61,128 bases of DNA from Alphaproteobacteria bacterium (GTDB lineage: Bacteria > Pseudomonadota > Alphaproteobacteria > Rhizobiales > Beijerinckiaceae). Shown one piece after another: positions 28,458-37,741 of this stretch. The translations under genes and the position numbers were made by a program. The stretch lies in NCBI GenBank assembly GCA_021325385.1, contig JAJPHH010000158.1, forward strand, positions 1 through 61,128, read 5' to 3'. The notes beneath the pieces were generated by a model. That model saw only the letters and a program-made list of their open reading frames with translations. It searched no databases and was not told where the DNA came from. Numbering within the stretch: the first letter of the stretch is position 1; each line of letters begins with the position of its first letter.

Positions 28458-29153
28458 CTAAGCGGGAACGACGAACGAACGATCGAACGAGCCGGTGAGC
28501 ATTTCGGCGAAGCGCTCCGGCCGCGGCAGTCCGGTTGAGACGAGCGCGGCCGGCTGAAAGCCCTCGCCGCCGATCGTCCACCAGAAGGACTGGCCGGCGA
28601 AGGTCTGGCGATGGCCGAAGCGGCGCGCCGCGCGCAAGGCGACGGCGAGCTCGTCGCCGAAATCGCGCACCAGAATCGCGCCGTCGGCGAGCAGCGCGAT
28701 GCCGGCGAGAGCGGTCTCAGGCGGAGATTGGGCCGGCGCGGCGAGCGCTGCGACGCCCGCAGCCAGGCTATCGAAGTCGCGCTCGGGTTGCAGCGCGTCG
28801 AGCAGGATCGCCTCGACCGCGTCGAACCAATCTTTGTTCGGCTCGATCTCGGGCGGCGGCAGCGAGCCTGAGCCTTCGCCGACGAAGATCGTCAGTGGGA
28901 AATAGCGACCGACGCCGTCGATCGACGGCATCAGGGCGCCGAGCACGGCCTCGCCGCAGAAATTGGCGCCGAGCCAGAAGCGCCAGATCGGCGCGCTGAG
29001 ATAGGCCTCGCGCCACGCTTCGCCGAGAATCTGCCGCGACGCGGCCACGCTCGCTTGCAGCCACGGCTCGAAAATATCGAGGAAGGCGCGCGGCGTGTTG
29101 AACGCGACGAAATCGCGCTTGGCCGGGAGCTTGCCATAGAGGCCGGCGGGCAT
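28458..29153 (-). CDS. tagF: T6SS-associated protein TagF (ImpM)
   Basis: A 231-residue cytoplasmic protein. The start GLYGKLPAKRDFVAFNTP and the following FLDIFEPWLQASVAASR and PIWRFWLG are the TagF signature. GVGRYFPLTIF is also conserved. TagF proteins repress T6SS assembly, acting with or parallel to the PpkA/PppA pathway. The gene begins six bases after the tssM stop, so it belongs to the same transcript. Confidence 0.92.
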   Translation of the reverse strand: MPAGLYGKLPAKRDFVAFNTPRAFLDIFEPWLQASVAASRQILGEAWREAYLSAPIWRFWLGANFCGEAVLGALMPSIDGVGRYFPLTIFVGEGSGSLPPPEIEPNKDWFDAVEAILLDALQPERDFDSLAAGVAALAAPAQSPPETALAGIALLADGAILVRDFGDELAVALRAARRFGHRQTFAGQSFWWTIGGEGFQPAALVSTGLPRPERFAEMLTGSFDRSFVVPA

Positions 29154-29159
29154 CGCGCC

Positions 29160-32100
29160 TCACAAGCCGTTAGGACATTTGAACTGCCGCAAAGCGGGCA
29201 AGCTCAACGGATTTTGAAGCGAGGCCGCAGTGAACTGGTACGATACTTCCCGCCCGCCGACGACGAAGCTGGCGCTCACCGCATTGCCTCGCTGCAGCGC
29301 CGAACCGGCGTCGACGAGGCGGAACAAGGCCCAGGCGCCGCTGCGCTCGAGTTTCGAGATGCGGTCAGGCAGATCGGGCGCCATGACGATCGAGGCCTCG
29401 CCGGCGCCCGCGCCGGGCCATTGTAGCGTTGCGGGCGTGTTCGCGCCTTGCTGGGCGACGACGCTGGCGCCATTGACTTGCAGCGTCGCGGTCTGCGCTT
29501 CGCCGCTCAAGGTCAGCGGCTTGACCTCCAAACTGACCGCCGGCTGCCCGCCGCCGGTGGGGAAAAACGTGTCCCGGATTTCCGCCGCCTGCTGGAACTG
29601 GCGCAAAGTCGTTTCGGACAGTTTGCGCGTCAGATGCGGATTGGGCAGCCAAGTCCAGGTCTTGCCCGATTGATTGACGAGCGGCGCGAGGCTCGAAGAG
29701 AAGAACTTGTCGATAATCCCGTTCGGCGCGAACAGGCGGGCGAAATCGGCCATCGGCACGTCGCGATCGCTCTTGGCGAACGGATAGCGATTGGCGACGA
29801 TCTGCTGGCAGGGGCTGGTGACCTGTTCGGCAAGCGCCTGAGAAAGCTGCGCGATCGAGGTCGCCGCCGTATCGCCGTCAATGTCGTTGGCGACGGTCTG
29901 CATCATGCCGGAAAGCGGCTGCGGCAGGCGGGAGACATTGCTCCTCAAACTTGCGACCTGGAGTTGGACCTGGGCGAGGGCCTGCTTGGCCTGGGTCGGA
30001 TTCTCCGCGGCCAGAAGCAAATCGCGATCGAGCTCGTTGAGATTGGCGATGAGCGCGTCGATCGGCCGGCCGCCGGCCTCGCCTTCGAACAGGACCTGGA
30101 ACGGCTTGAAATTCGCCTCGATGCTCGCGCCCGGCACTTCCGCCGGCGGGTCGCCGGCGCGGCGTTGCGACTTCATCGCGATCGCGACAGCCTGGCTCGC
30201 CGTCGAGCCCATGCGCGATGTGATCCGCTGCGCCGCGAGAGTCTCGGCCGCCTTGACCTGATCGCCGTTGGCCGGCGCCGATTGCGGCGCATGGCGCTCC
30301 TTGGTCAGCGAAGTTTCGTCCTTGACCGATTCGAAGAGTTGCTTGATCGGCGACGTCGCGGCGGATGCGGCGCTGAGGGCGAGGTATTTCGGCTTGTCGG
30401 CGATCATCGGCCTGAGCTGCAGATTGCCGAGCGCGACGTTCCAAGCAGCGACGAAATCTTTGCCATAGAGTTCAAGAATGTCGGGCATCAGGCTGGCGTA
30501 TTGCTGCTTGACCGCGCTCTGATCGCCCGATTGGCCGAGCACCCATTGCTCCTTCTCCAGCTTCTCGGCGATGGTCGGCATATGCTCGAGCAAGGCGCGG
30601 TAGAAACCGTTATAGGTAAAGAAGCCTGGCACCCGAACCGTATCCAGCCCCGCGCCATTGGCCGCTTCGAACACCAAGCCCGCGTCCGGGCCGCCGCGCT
30701 GCGAGGCGATCCAATCCTCGATCGCCTCGTTATGCGCCTCCGACTTGAGCAAGGTATAGGCGCGCTCGGCGACGCGCATGCGGGCGAGCGTCGCCTGGGC
30801 CTGCTCGACCAGCGGCCCGTTGAGCGAGATTTTCGGCGCCTGGCCGTTGTCGAGATCGAGCATCGCGACGAGATGCCGGCGCAGCAGATCGCGCCCTTGC
30901 CGATAGGGCGCGCCGGGATACATGTTCTCCTCCCAATCGCGCGCGAACCAATCGACGATGAGATCCTTGTCGATGCTGGGCGCCTTGCCGCCGAGCATCA
31001 GATAGACTTTCAGCGCCTCGTAGACGAAAGCCGGATCATTGACGTTCTTCTGAATCTGCTGTTCGAGGCGCAGGACGAGGCGCGGCCGCATCAGACGTTC
31101 GAGCGCGGCCTGGTAGGCCGAGTCGGACGCCGATTGCAGGCGCGGGCGCTCGCTGAGGCCGAAAGTCTGGGAAACCGGCGTCGGCGCGTCGCGATTGGCG
31201 TAGCCGACCGGCAGGTTGAGCAGCGCGTCGATGCGCTCGTAAACCGGCCGCAAGTCGGGATCGCTGACCGAGGTCTGCTTCAACAGCGGACCGGCGGAAG
31301 CGGCGTAATCGTCGAAGGCGCGGTTCGTCGCCGCGATCAGCGCGCTGTTGCGGCTATAGCTGACGTACCAAGCTCCGAGAATGGCGACAGTCGCCAACGC
31401 GATCAGCGAGAAGGCGGCGGCGCGGACGGCGAAGGAGCGGCGCACCGCCGCCATATTGGTCGAGACCCAGCCTGCTTCGCCGAAAATCACCTTGGCGAGC
31501 AGGTCGTGCAGGAAGAAGCTCTTGCCGGCCCCGGAAAAGGCCGCCGCGCCGAAACTCTCGACGCCGTAGCTGCGCTGCAGCGCGCCGATCACCGCGTCGA
31601 ACGGCGTGCCCTCTTGCGTACCGGAGGTGAAGTAGAAGCCGCGCAGGATGGCGTTGGCCTGATAACGGGTCGGCTCGAAAATGCGGTTGAGGAAGTCGAC
31701 GATCGGCTTTTTCAGCGCGCTGATCTGGGCCGGGAAGCCGAATAGGATCGCCCGGGCGCGAAGGTCAGGTTCGTCCTGCAGCCGCTCGGGCATGCGCTCG
31801 ATCAGCCGCTGCACGAGGAGATCAATCTCGCCGGGCAGCGCGCCGATCTGATTGGCCTTGCGATCGGCGCCCTGGAAGGTCGCGCCCCAGACGACGCGGC
31901 GCTTGGCTTCGTCGAGATCGGCGAAATATTGGGTGAAGCCGACGACGAGGTCCATCTTGGTGAAGATGGCGTAGACCGGAAAATCGATCTTGAGCTCATT
32001 GTGCAGCTCGGCGAGGCGCTTGCGGATCGCGTCGGCATGCGCGTTGACCTCGGCCGGCGGCAGCCGGACGATGTCGTCGATGCTGATCGCGACCAGCACG

Positions 32101-32723
32101 CCGTTGATCGGCTGGCGCGGCCGGTTGTTGCGCAACAGGTCGAGGAAGGCGAGCCAGCTCTTGCGATCGGCCTTGGCGTCCGAATCTTGCGTCGTGTAGC
32201 GGCCGGCCGTGTCGATCAGCACGGCTTGATCCGTGAACCACCAGTCGCAGTAACGGGTGCCGCCGACGCCCTGGATGGCGCGCGCGGGATTGTCGCCGGC
32301 GAGCGGAAAGCGTAGGCCCGAATTGATCAGCGCCGTCGTCTTGCCGGCGCCCGGCGGGCCGATGATCAGGTACCAGGGCAGGTCGTAGAGATAGCCGGCG
32401 CCCGACTTGCTGGACCGCTTCAGCGTCGCCAAAGCGTCCTGCATCTTTTCGGCGAGAACCGGCGCGTCCGTCTCTTCGGGCGCGGGCGCGGCCATCGCCG
32501 CTTCGAGCGCCTTGGCGGCGCGGCGGCGCTTGACGATCTGGTAGGCGATCGAAGCGCCGACGATCGCGAACATAATGAAAATGATCAGCAGACGCGGCCA
32601 AACGCTCTCGAAAGGCTGCGTATCGCCGATGAAGACGATCGGGCCGAAGAACCAGACCAGCGCGGCGAGAACAAGCGCGCTGACCACGGTCAGGGCGATC
32701 CAGATCCAGGCCATGGCGTTCAT
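29160..32723 (-). CDS. tssM: T6SS membrane-complex protein TssM (IcmF/ImpL)
   Basis: A protein of 1187 residues, a usual TssM length. Two membrane segments occur near residues 4-25 and 40-58, and a third near 430-450 (IALATVAILGAWYVSYS). Between them lies a cytoplasmic NTPase with Walker A GPPGAGKTT near 121-129 and the conserved QVDLVVGF-like TKMDLVVGFTQYFADL. The long periplasmic part ends in the IcmF-related and TssM C-terminal beta domain. TssM spans the envelope and joins TssL and TssJ. The ATG at 32723 is preferred; a 46-residue upstream extension overlaps tssL and is basic and unlike TssM. Length and motifs indicate an intact gene. Confidence 0.95.
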   Translation of the reverse strand: MNAMAWIWIALTVVSALVLAALVWFFGPIVFIGDTQPFESVWPRLLIIFIMFAIVGASIAYQIVKRRRAAKALEAAMAAPAPEETDAPVLAEKMQDALATLKRSSKSGAGYLYDLPWYLIIGPPGAGKTTALINSGLRFPLAGDNPARAIQGVGGTRYCDWWFTDQAVLIDTAGRYTTQDSDAKADRKSWLAFLDLLRNNRPRQPINGVLVAISIDDIVRLPPAEVNAHADAIRKRLAELHNELKIDFPVYAIFTKMDLVVGFTQYFADLDEAKRRVVWGATFQGADRKANQIGALPGEIDLLVQRLIERMPERLQDEPDLRARAILFGFPAQISALKKPIVDFLNRIFEPTRYQANAILRGFYFTSGTQEGTPFDAVIGALQRSYGVESFGAAAFSGAGKSFFLHDLLAKVIFGEAGWVSTNMAAVRRSFAVRAAAFSLIALATVAILGAWYVSYSRNSALIAATNRAFDDYAASAGPLLKQTSVSDPDLRPVYERIDALLNLPVGYANRDAPTPVSQTFGLSERPRLQSASDSAYQAALERLMRPRLVLRLEQQIQKNVNDPAFVYEALKVYLMLGGKAPSIDKDLIVDWFARDWEENMYPGAPYRQGRDLLRRHLVAMLDLDNGQAPKISLNGPLVEQAQATLARMRVAERAYTLLKSEAHNEAIEDWIASQRGGPDAGLVFEAANGAGLDTVRVPGFFTYNGFYRALLEHMPTIAEKLEKEQWVLGQSGDQSAVKQQYASLMPDILELYGKDFVAAWNVALGNLQLRPMIADKPKYLALSAASAATSPIKQLFESVKDETSLTKERHAPQSAPANGDQVKAAETLAAQRITSRMGSTASQAVAIAMKSQRRAGDPPAEVPGASIEANFKPFQVLFEGEAGGRPIDALIANLNELDRDLLLAAENPTQAKQALAQVQLQVASLRSNVSRLPQPLSGMMQTVANDIDGDTAATSIAQLSQALAEQVTSPCQQIVANRYPFAKSDRDVPMADFARLFAPNGIIDKFFSSSLAPLVNQSGKTWTWLPNPHLTRKLSETTLRQFQQAAEIRDTFFPTGGGQPAVSLEVKPLTLSGEAQTATLQVNGASVVAQQGANTPATLQWPGAGAGEASIVMAPDLPDRISKLERSGAWALFRLVDAGSALQRGNAVSASFVVGGREVSYQFTAASLQNPLSLPALRQFKCPNGL

Positions 32724-32757
32724 CGAGAGAGCCGCTCCCGCGCGATCATCATCGGCC

Positions 32758-34320
32758 TCAATCGGCGCGCGGGATGGAGATTTCCACCCGCCTGTTCTTG
32801 GCCTTGTTCTCAGGCGTATCGTTCGGCGCGATCGGATTGTCCGAACCCTTGCCTGAAACAACGATACGGTCTGGCTTCGAGAGTTCCGGCTTCAGCAACG
32901 CAGCCACGGCCTTCGCCCGCGCCTCGGAGAGCTCCCAATTTGACGGGAAGGCGAGGGTCTTGATCGGATCGGTGTCGGTATAGCCGTCGATGCGGATGCC
33001 GCCTGGCTCTTTCTCCAGCGTTCTTGCGATCTTCGCTGCGATCGGCGCAAAGGAATCCGCGACCTTGGCGGTTCCGGACGGGAACAGGACGAGGTTGCCG
33101 ATGCGAATGAAGATCGTCGTCGCGTTCTGATCGGCGCTGACCTTGCCGGCCATGATCTCGTTGGCCAGCGCGGCGCGGATGCGCTCGAGTTGGGTCGAGC
33201 GGCGGGCGGGATCAGGCGGCGGCTTGACCTGAGTCTCGCGCGCGATCGCGATCTCGCCGTTGGGCTGCACGCTCGCCATTTTCAGCGCCAAGGCTTCGGC
33301 TTGATCGCTGAGCAGGTTGCGCAGGATCAGGTAAACGGCGATGAGGATGACGGAGGCGGCGGCCGCCGCCGACCAGATCGGCACGCGAAACCTGGCGCCG
33401 GCGAGCGCGATCGTCAGGCCGCGCCAATGCGGCGAAAGGTCCTCGATCTCTTTCGACTGGACGCGCCTGATCGTCTCGTAAATGTCGCGGCGTATGCCTT
33501 GCAGGGTGCCGACGCCGCCGGCCGAGGTGCGGTACACGCCTTCGAAGCCGAGGCAGAGACAGGCATGCATGACTTCGAGCAGATCGAGATTGAGCGACGG
33601 ATTCTGCTTGGCGCGGTCGAGCTCCTGGAAAAAGCGGACGCCGCCGGTGCGCTCGCCGAAGAAGCGCACCAGCATGCTGTATTTCGTCCAGAGATGGCGA
33701 TCGTCGGTCGGCAGGTTCTGCACGATATCGTCGGCAGTGGCGGCGAGCGCGTATTTCGCAGCCATGACGCGCTCGGTCGGCACGCCGGCGGCGCGCGCGT
33801 CCGCCTCGAACTGGCTGATCGCCTGCGCGACCTGATCCATCAGCTCGCCGGAACCGGCGCGGGAAAGCGATGCGCGCAGGCGGCCGAGCAACAGCAGCAG
33901 AGACGAGGCGGCGCGCATCAGCGGATTGGTCGCGACCGAAACGATGTCGACCGGGATATGCGGAGAAGCCGGCGCCGGGACGATCGGCGCGACGGCGGCG
34001 GGCTGCTGCAGGTAGGGATTGGCCGGCTGCGGCGCGGGACCGGTCGACCAACCATCCCAGTTGAACTGGCCGGCGGCCGAGGACGCCTGCCCCGGCGGCG
34101 GTTGATAGGGCGGCGGCTGCGCGGGCGGAGGCTGGTAGGGCTGCGGCTGATAAGGTTGCTGCGGCGGCGGCGGTTGGTACGGCTGTTGCGGCGTCGGATA
34201 AGAAACGGGCGGGTTGGGCGCGCTGACCGGCGGCGCGCCGCCGGCGGGGCGGCGACCGCCCGGATTAGGGCGAATGATGGTTCGGTCGCGACGGCCGAAC
34301 GGATCGTCGGGTTCGCTCAT
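32758..34320 (-). CDS. tssL: T6SS protein TssL (DotU/ImpK) with C-terminal OmpA-like domain
   Basis: A 520-residue inner-membrane T6SS component. The first 100 or so residues are proline- and glutamine-rich (PPPQQPYQP-type repeats) and begin with RTIIRPNPGGRR, a motif known at TssL N-termini. The DotU domain covers roughly 125-320. A membrane helix (AAASVILIAVYLIL) follows, then a periplasmic OmpA-like peptidoglycan-binding domain with IRIDGYTDTD and NRRVEISI. This extended form is typical of alphaproteobacteria, where TssL anchors the complex to the wall. Its start overlaps the tssK stop by four bases. Confidence 0.94.
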   Translation of the reverse strand: MSEPDDPFGRRDRTIIRPNPGGRRPAGGAPPVSAPNPPVSYPTPQQPYQPPPPQQPYQPQPYQPPPAQPPPYQPPPGQASSAAGQFNWDGWSTGPAPQPANPYLQQPAAVAPIVPAPASPHIPVDIVSVATNPLMRAASSLLLLLGRLRASLSRAGSGELMDQVAQAISQFEADARAAGVPTERVMAAKYALAATADDIVQNLPTDDRHLWTKYSMLVRFFGERTGGVRFFQELDRAKQNPSLNLDLLEVMHACLCLGFEGVYRTSAGGVGTLQGIRRDIYETIRRVQSKEIEDLSPHWRGLTIALAGARFRVPIWSAAAAASVILIAVYLILRNLLSDQAEALALKMASVQPNGEIAIARETQVKPPPDPARRSTQLERIRAALANEIMAGKVSADQNATTIFIRIGNLVLFPSGTAKVADSFAPIAAKIARTLEKEPGGIRIDGYTDTDPIKTLAFPSNWELSEARAKAVAALLKPELSKPDRIVVSGKGSDNPIAPNDTPENKAKNRRVEISIPRAD

Positions 34321-35654
34321 CGCCTATCTTCCCGGATCGCCCACAGCTCCATCTGCAGCTCGGGCCAATCGCCGGCGAAATGCATGCCGATCGCGCTCGC
34401 CACGCTGAATTCCGGCCATAGGGGCGAAGTACGATCGAGATAGAAATAGACGTGGTCGGAAATGGTCCTGATCTGCGGCGGCGGGGTCGGCAGATGGACG
34501 AGATTGACGCCCGGCAAATGGGCGTGAACGATCTCGTTCATCTTGGTGTTCGGGCCGACTTTCAGGAAATGCGGCAATTGCTGCTGGATTTCGATCAGCG
34601 GCCGGCGCGCCGAGACTTCGAGGATCAGGGTCGCGCTACGGAACAAGCTGCGATCCTTGATCGTCGAAATATAGGCGTTGGGCGCGCGCTCGATCAGTTC
34701 GAGCCGGATCGCGCGGCGGTCGAGCCGGGCGCTGAGGAAATCCTGGATGTCGCGCAAGACCGGCGCGAAGGTGAGTTCGAGATCGTCGTGATCATAGGCG
34801 GGGTACTCTCGCGCCCGCCTCTCGCTCGTCACGAAGGTCGCCAGCTCGCCGGCGATGCGGAGCAGCTCTTCATAGAGCCGCTCCGGATGCACGTAGCCTG
34901 ACAGCCGGAAATGCTTGAGCGCCGGCGTGACGCGGTTCAGCATCTGCAGCATCAGATAATCGGCGCTTTGCAGGCCGCCGCCGGCGGTCACGTCGCTGGC
35001 GTAGCGAGCGAGCTCGTCGAGCTTGGCGTTGATCCAGCCGATGACCCGATCAAGCCAGCCCTCGACCGTGGGATGGGCGGCGCAGATAAGCAAGGGCGGC
35101 GCGAATTTCTCGTCGAACACGATGGTGCGGTCATGCACTTCGACGATGCGGGCGACGGCCAGGCCGACATAGCCGGGCTTGGCGGTCTTGCGGACTTCGT
35201 AGGCGAGCCGCGGATAGGCGACCTCGATCTCCTCCTCGATGCGCAGATGCGAGCTCGAATCGATGACGGTCGCGGCGCCGGCGACGAAGCGGGAGGCGCC
35301 GTCGGCGCCGTCCTGCGCGACCTCGCGGGCGTTGATCGCCTTGGCCGGCATCGCCAGCCAGACGAGTTGGCCGGCCGCCGCCTCCGGGACTTCGATCGGC
35401 GCCGGCGCAGGACTATCGGCGGGGAAATCGAAAATCGTTCCGTCCGGCATGATTCCGGCGGCCCGCCGCAACGCGAATTTGCTCTGCTGGGCAAGGTCCT
35501 TGTCGATTTCGAGGAGCGAAAAGCCCCAAGGATAGGGCGTGATGCGCCGGGTGCGGCTGTCGAGGAGATTTTCGAAATAGCGGTCGGCCTGCTGGAGATG
35601 GTGGGGCCGCAGGAACAGCCCTTCCGACCAATTAACTTTTGCGTACCACGACAT
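34317..35654 (-). CDS. tssK: T6SS baseplate protein TssK (ImpJ)
   Basis: A 445-residue baseplate adaptor. The start KVNWSEGLFLRPHHLQQADRY is the TssK signature. The middle shows SYPWGF-like TPYPWGFSLLEID, and the C-terminal part has LPHFLKVGPN and HLPGVNLVHLPTPPPQI. TssK trimers connect the cytoplasmic baseplate to the TssL/TssM membrane complex. It lies between the FHA gene and tssL, the same order as impI-impJ-impK in Agrobacterium. Confidence 0.95.
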   Translation of the reverse strand: MSWYAKVNWSEGLFLRPHHLQQADRYFENLLDSRTRRITPYPWGFSLLEIDKDLAQQSKFALRRAAGIMPDGTIFDFPADSPAPAPIEVPEAAAGQLVWLAMPAKAINAREVAQDGADGASRFVAGAATVIDSSSHLRIEEEIEVAYPRLAYEVRKTAKPGYVGLAVARIVEVHDRTIVFDEKFAPPLLICAAHPTVEGWLDRVIGWINAKLDELARYASDVTAGGGLQSADYLMLQMLNRVTPALKHFRLSGYVHPERLYEELLRIAGELATFVTSERRAREYPAYDHDDLELTFAPVLRDIQDFLSARLDRRAIRLELIERAPNAYISTIKDRSLFRSATLILEVSARRPLIEIQQQLPHFLKVGPNTKMNEIVHAHLPGVNLVHLPTPPPQIRTISDHVYFYLDRTSPLWPEFSVASAIGMHFAGDWPELQMELWAIREDRR

Positions 35655-35726
35655 GGCCGGAACACCCCAGTTCCCCGGACAACGAGAGCCGCCGGCGCGA
35701 TTGGCGCGGCGGCGAAGGAGCGCGCG

Positions 35727-37019
35727 CTACGGCTCCCTTTTCTGCAATCGATCGTAACTCTCCGCGAACAGCGCCATGAAAGCCTCGGAGAGGCGGCCGT
35801 CGCTCCTTTTCGCTTTGGCGCGCCAGCGCTCCACATAGACGTCCCACAATCTCGCTTTACGGGACCCGACCAACCCGCCGATGCCGCGGTCGGGCTCGAC
35901 CGACCGGTCGATCTTTTCCGGCGCGAGGTCTTCGAACAAGGCTTCGAGCACCGCCTGCATGGCGCCGAACGTCTGCATCTGATGCGCCTTGAGGTCGGCG
36001 AAGCTCCGCTCCACCGCGGCCTGGGCGTCGAGGTAATTCCGCGTCGGCGGCCCGAACATGATGGACAGCGCTTCTTCCGGCGAAGCGGTGAATTTCAGCG
36101 GATTGTTTTCATGCGGCCGGATCATGGTGCGGTTGGCGCTGCGGATCAGGCCCTTCGTTTCGGAGCGGGAGGCGAGCATCTGCGCCAGATGATGCGCGAC
36201 CAGCCGCAAGACCGCGCCGATCTCGTCGGCGACCGCGCCCGGCTCGCGCCCGGCGAAGGCGCGCGCGTCAATGCCGGCGGCCCGCGCGATGCGCAACAAC
36301 AAGTCGGCGTCGGCCGCGAATGCGGGCTCAGCCGGTTGCGGCCGCGGCTGCGGCGGGGCCGGCGGCGCAGTCGCCGCGCTTGCCGCGGCCCGCGCGGCGG
36401 GCCGGCGCGGCGTCGGCGCGGGCGCGGGCGGCTCGGCCGGCGCCGGCTCGACGCGTCCGCGCAGCCAATCTTCGTCGAAAGCGACAGCCGGCGCCTCCGC
36501 CGGCGCATAGCTCGCCTCGTTCGCCGGCGCGGCGGGAATGCCGCTTGCATAATCGAGGAAATCCGGGGCGTTGGGCCGCGGCGCTTGCGGCATGTAGGCG
36601 CGGCGATCGTCCGGCGCGGCCGCAGCCTCGCCGACGCTCCAAGGATCGAAGACGACCTCGCTTTGAGTCGCCGCCGGCGACGCCGAAGCGGGCGCTCCGG
36701 CCTGGCCCTCGACCTCGACCGCGATGATGTAGGGGCCGATGCTCAACCGGTCGCCGTGGCGCAAGAGATAGGGCTCGTTCAGCCGGAACTGCGCGCCGTT
36801 GACGAAGGTGCCGTTGGTCGAGACGTCGTGCAGCCAATAGCCGCCGTCGCGAAACCGGATCTCGCAATGCTTGCCGGAAATGTGGCGGCTGGGATCTGGC
36901 AGGGTCCAATCGAGATGCTGGTCGCGGCCAAGGTCCAGCCCGCGATTCTTCACCTGGATGCGCAACGGGCCTCCGTCCGGCAACCGATCCATATTCTCGA
37001 TCGACAGACGAAGCGTCAT
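35727..37019 (-). CDS. tagH: T6SS-associated FHA-domain protein (TagH/Fha, ImpI)
   Basis: A 430-residue protein. The N-terminal FHA domain (about 25-90) has DWTLPDPSRHISGKHCEIRF, with the Arg and Ser/His that bind phosphothreonine, then DVSTNGTFVNG. An alanine/proline-rich linker (about 125-230) follows, and the C-terminal 170 residues are the TagH domain, with GREPGAVADEIGAVLRLV and ENNPLKFTASPEEAL. FHA proteins gate T6SS activity after phosphorylation by PpkA. It is the first gene of the visible T6SS segment. The fluoride-riboswitch locus lies directly upstream on the other strand, so the rest of the imp operon is not in its usual place. Confidence 0.92.
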   Translation of the reverse strand: MTLRLSIENMDRLPDGGPLRIQVKNRGLDLGRDQHLDWTLPDPSRHISGKHCEIRFRDGGYWLHDVSTNGTFVNGAQFRLNEPYLLRHGDRLSIGPYIIAVEVEGQAGAPASASPAATQSEVVFDPWSVGEAAAAPDDRRAYMPQAPRPNAPDFLDYASGIPAAPANEASYAPAEAPAVAFDEDWLRGRVEPAPAEPPAPAPTPRRPAARAAASAATAPPAPPQPRPQPAEPAFAADADLLLRIARAAGIDARAFAGREPGAVADEIGAVLRLVAHHLAQMLASRSETKGLIRSANRTMIRPHENNPLKFTASPEEALSIMFGPPTRNYLDAQAAVERSFADLKAHQMQTFGAMQAVLEALFEDLAPEKIDRSVEPDRGIGGLVGSRKARLWDVYVERWRAKAKRSDGRLSEAFMALFAESYDRLQKREP

Positions 37020-37178
37020 CTGAACTCAGCCTCAACCGGCGATGCGGGCGAAGTCATTGCATTATCCAGCGCTTTAGGGTCCGCGGCAAGGCGGTCAGGC
37101 CAATATGCGGAACCGAGTCGGCCCCGCCACGGCGATTTGACGCGGCGCAGCCGATTGCCTTAGCCTGGCTCTATTCTT

Positions 37179-37226
37179 ACGGGGATGGAGTCCCCCAAAA
37201 CCGCCCTTGCAGGCTGATGACTCCTG
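37179..37226 (+). promoter_or_regulatory. Fluoride riboswitch (crcB motif)
   Basis: The segment GGGGATGGAGTCCCCC is followed by AAAACCGCCC and then AGGCTGATGACTCCTGCC. This matches, almost base for base, the layout of known fluoride aptamers: a GGGG/CCCC stem closing the ATGGAGT loop, a second GCC/GGC stem, and the invariant CTGATG. The pseudoknot GGAGTC (37187-37192) with GACTCC (37219-37224) is perfect. It controls the downstream antiporter remnant, crcB and DUF190 genes. Confidence 0.92.
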
Positions 37227-37258
37227 CCGCGCCGAGCGCGCGAGCGGGAGTCGTTTGG
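37219..37258 (+). terminator. Riboswitch expression platform, terminator-like hairpin
   Basis: GACTCC (37219-37224), which forms the aptamer pseudoknot, can instead pair with GGAGTC at 37247-37252. Between them lie further complementary GC-rich bases (CGCGC/GCGCG), and a short T-containing stretch follows. The two pairings exclude each other, so fluoride binding should prevent the hairpin and allow read-through. The T tract is weak. Confidence 0.6.
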
Positions 37259-37313
37259 TCCGATCTTATCGCCCAATCGTCTCTCGTTGCGCCCCGATTG
37301 ATGAGGTTGGGCG

Positions 37314-37635
37314 ATGGGACACGTATGGCTTCAATCGGCTTTATGGATTGGGCAAGTCGCCGCGATCGTCTCGATCCGCGTGACGATCTCGGTCGCGTCG
37401 AAATCCTGGTCGGAATCGTTGGCGGCAACATTCGAGCCGCGCGAAGGCGTGCACACGACGCTTCTCATGTCGACCGGCCTGATCTTTGGCTCCATCTCGG
37501 GGTGCTTGGCCTCACCAACCACATCGTCGACCGCCCAACATACGGTTCGTTACCGCGATGATCGGCAGCGCCGTCGTGGCGAGTCTCATCGCGCAGAAAT
37601 GGCTCCAGCCGTCATTTCCGACGCGAGACGAAAGC
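37314..37635 (+). pseudogene. Remnant of a CPA2-type Na+/H+ antiporter, C-terminal part with frameshifts
   Basis: Three reading frames in succession carry pieces of one antiporter C-terminus: EGVHTTLLMSTGLIFGSIS, then LGLTNHIVDRPTYGS, then FVTAMIGSAVVASLIAQKW. Joined, they resemble the last 60 or so residues of KefB/NapA-like cation/proton exchangers (TTLLMSTGLTFGTIS type). Two frame changes fall within about 60 bases, and the N-terminal bulk of the protein is missing. It stands directly behind the fluoride riboswitch, so it was probably the first gene of a fluoride-tolerance operon and has decayed, leaving crcB in command. Confidence 0.7.
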
Positions 37636-37741
37636 GCGATCGACATGCGGGCGGCGGCCGAGGAAGGGTCAATTGGCCCGGCGCCGAGCGGAGCCGCAAA
37701 TCAATACGAATTGCAAATGCGGATCGAAGGGGAGCTGCTGA

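Noticed and set aside
29448-31745. Long plus-strand open frame of 765 codons opposite tssM
   Set aside because: Shadow frame with arginine-rich, low-information sequence; tssM on the other strand has clear motifs throughout.
34911-37163. Plus-strand open frame of 750 codons opposite tssK and the FHA gene
   Set aside because: Overlaps two well-supported T6SS genes; composition is that of an antisense shadow.
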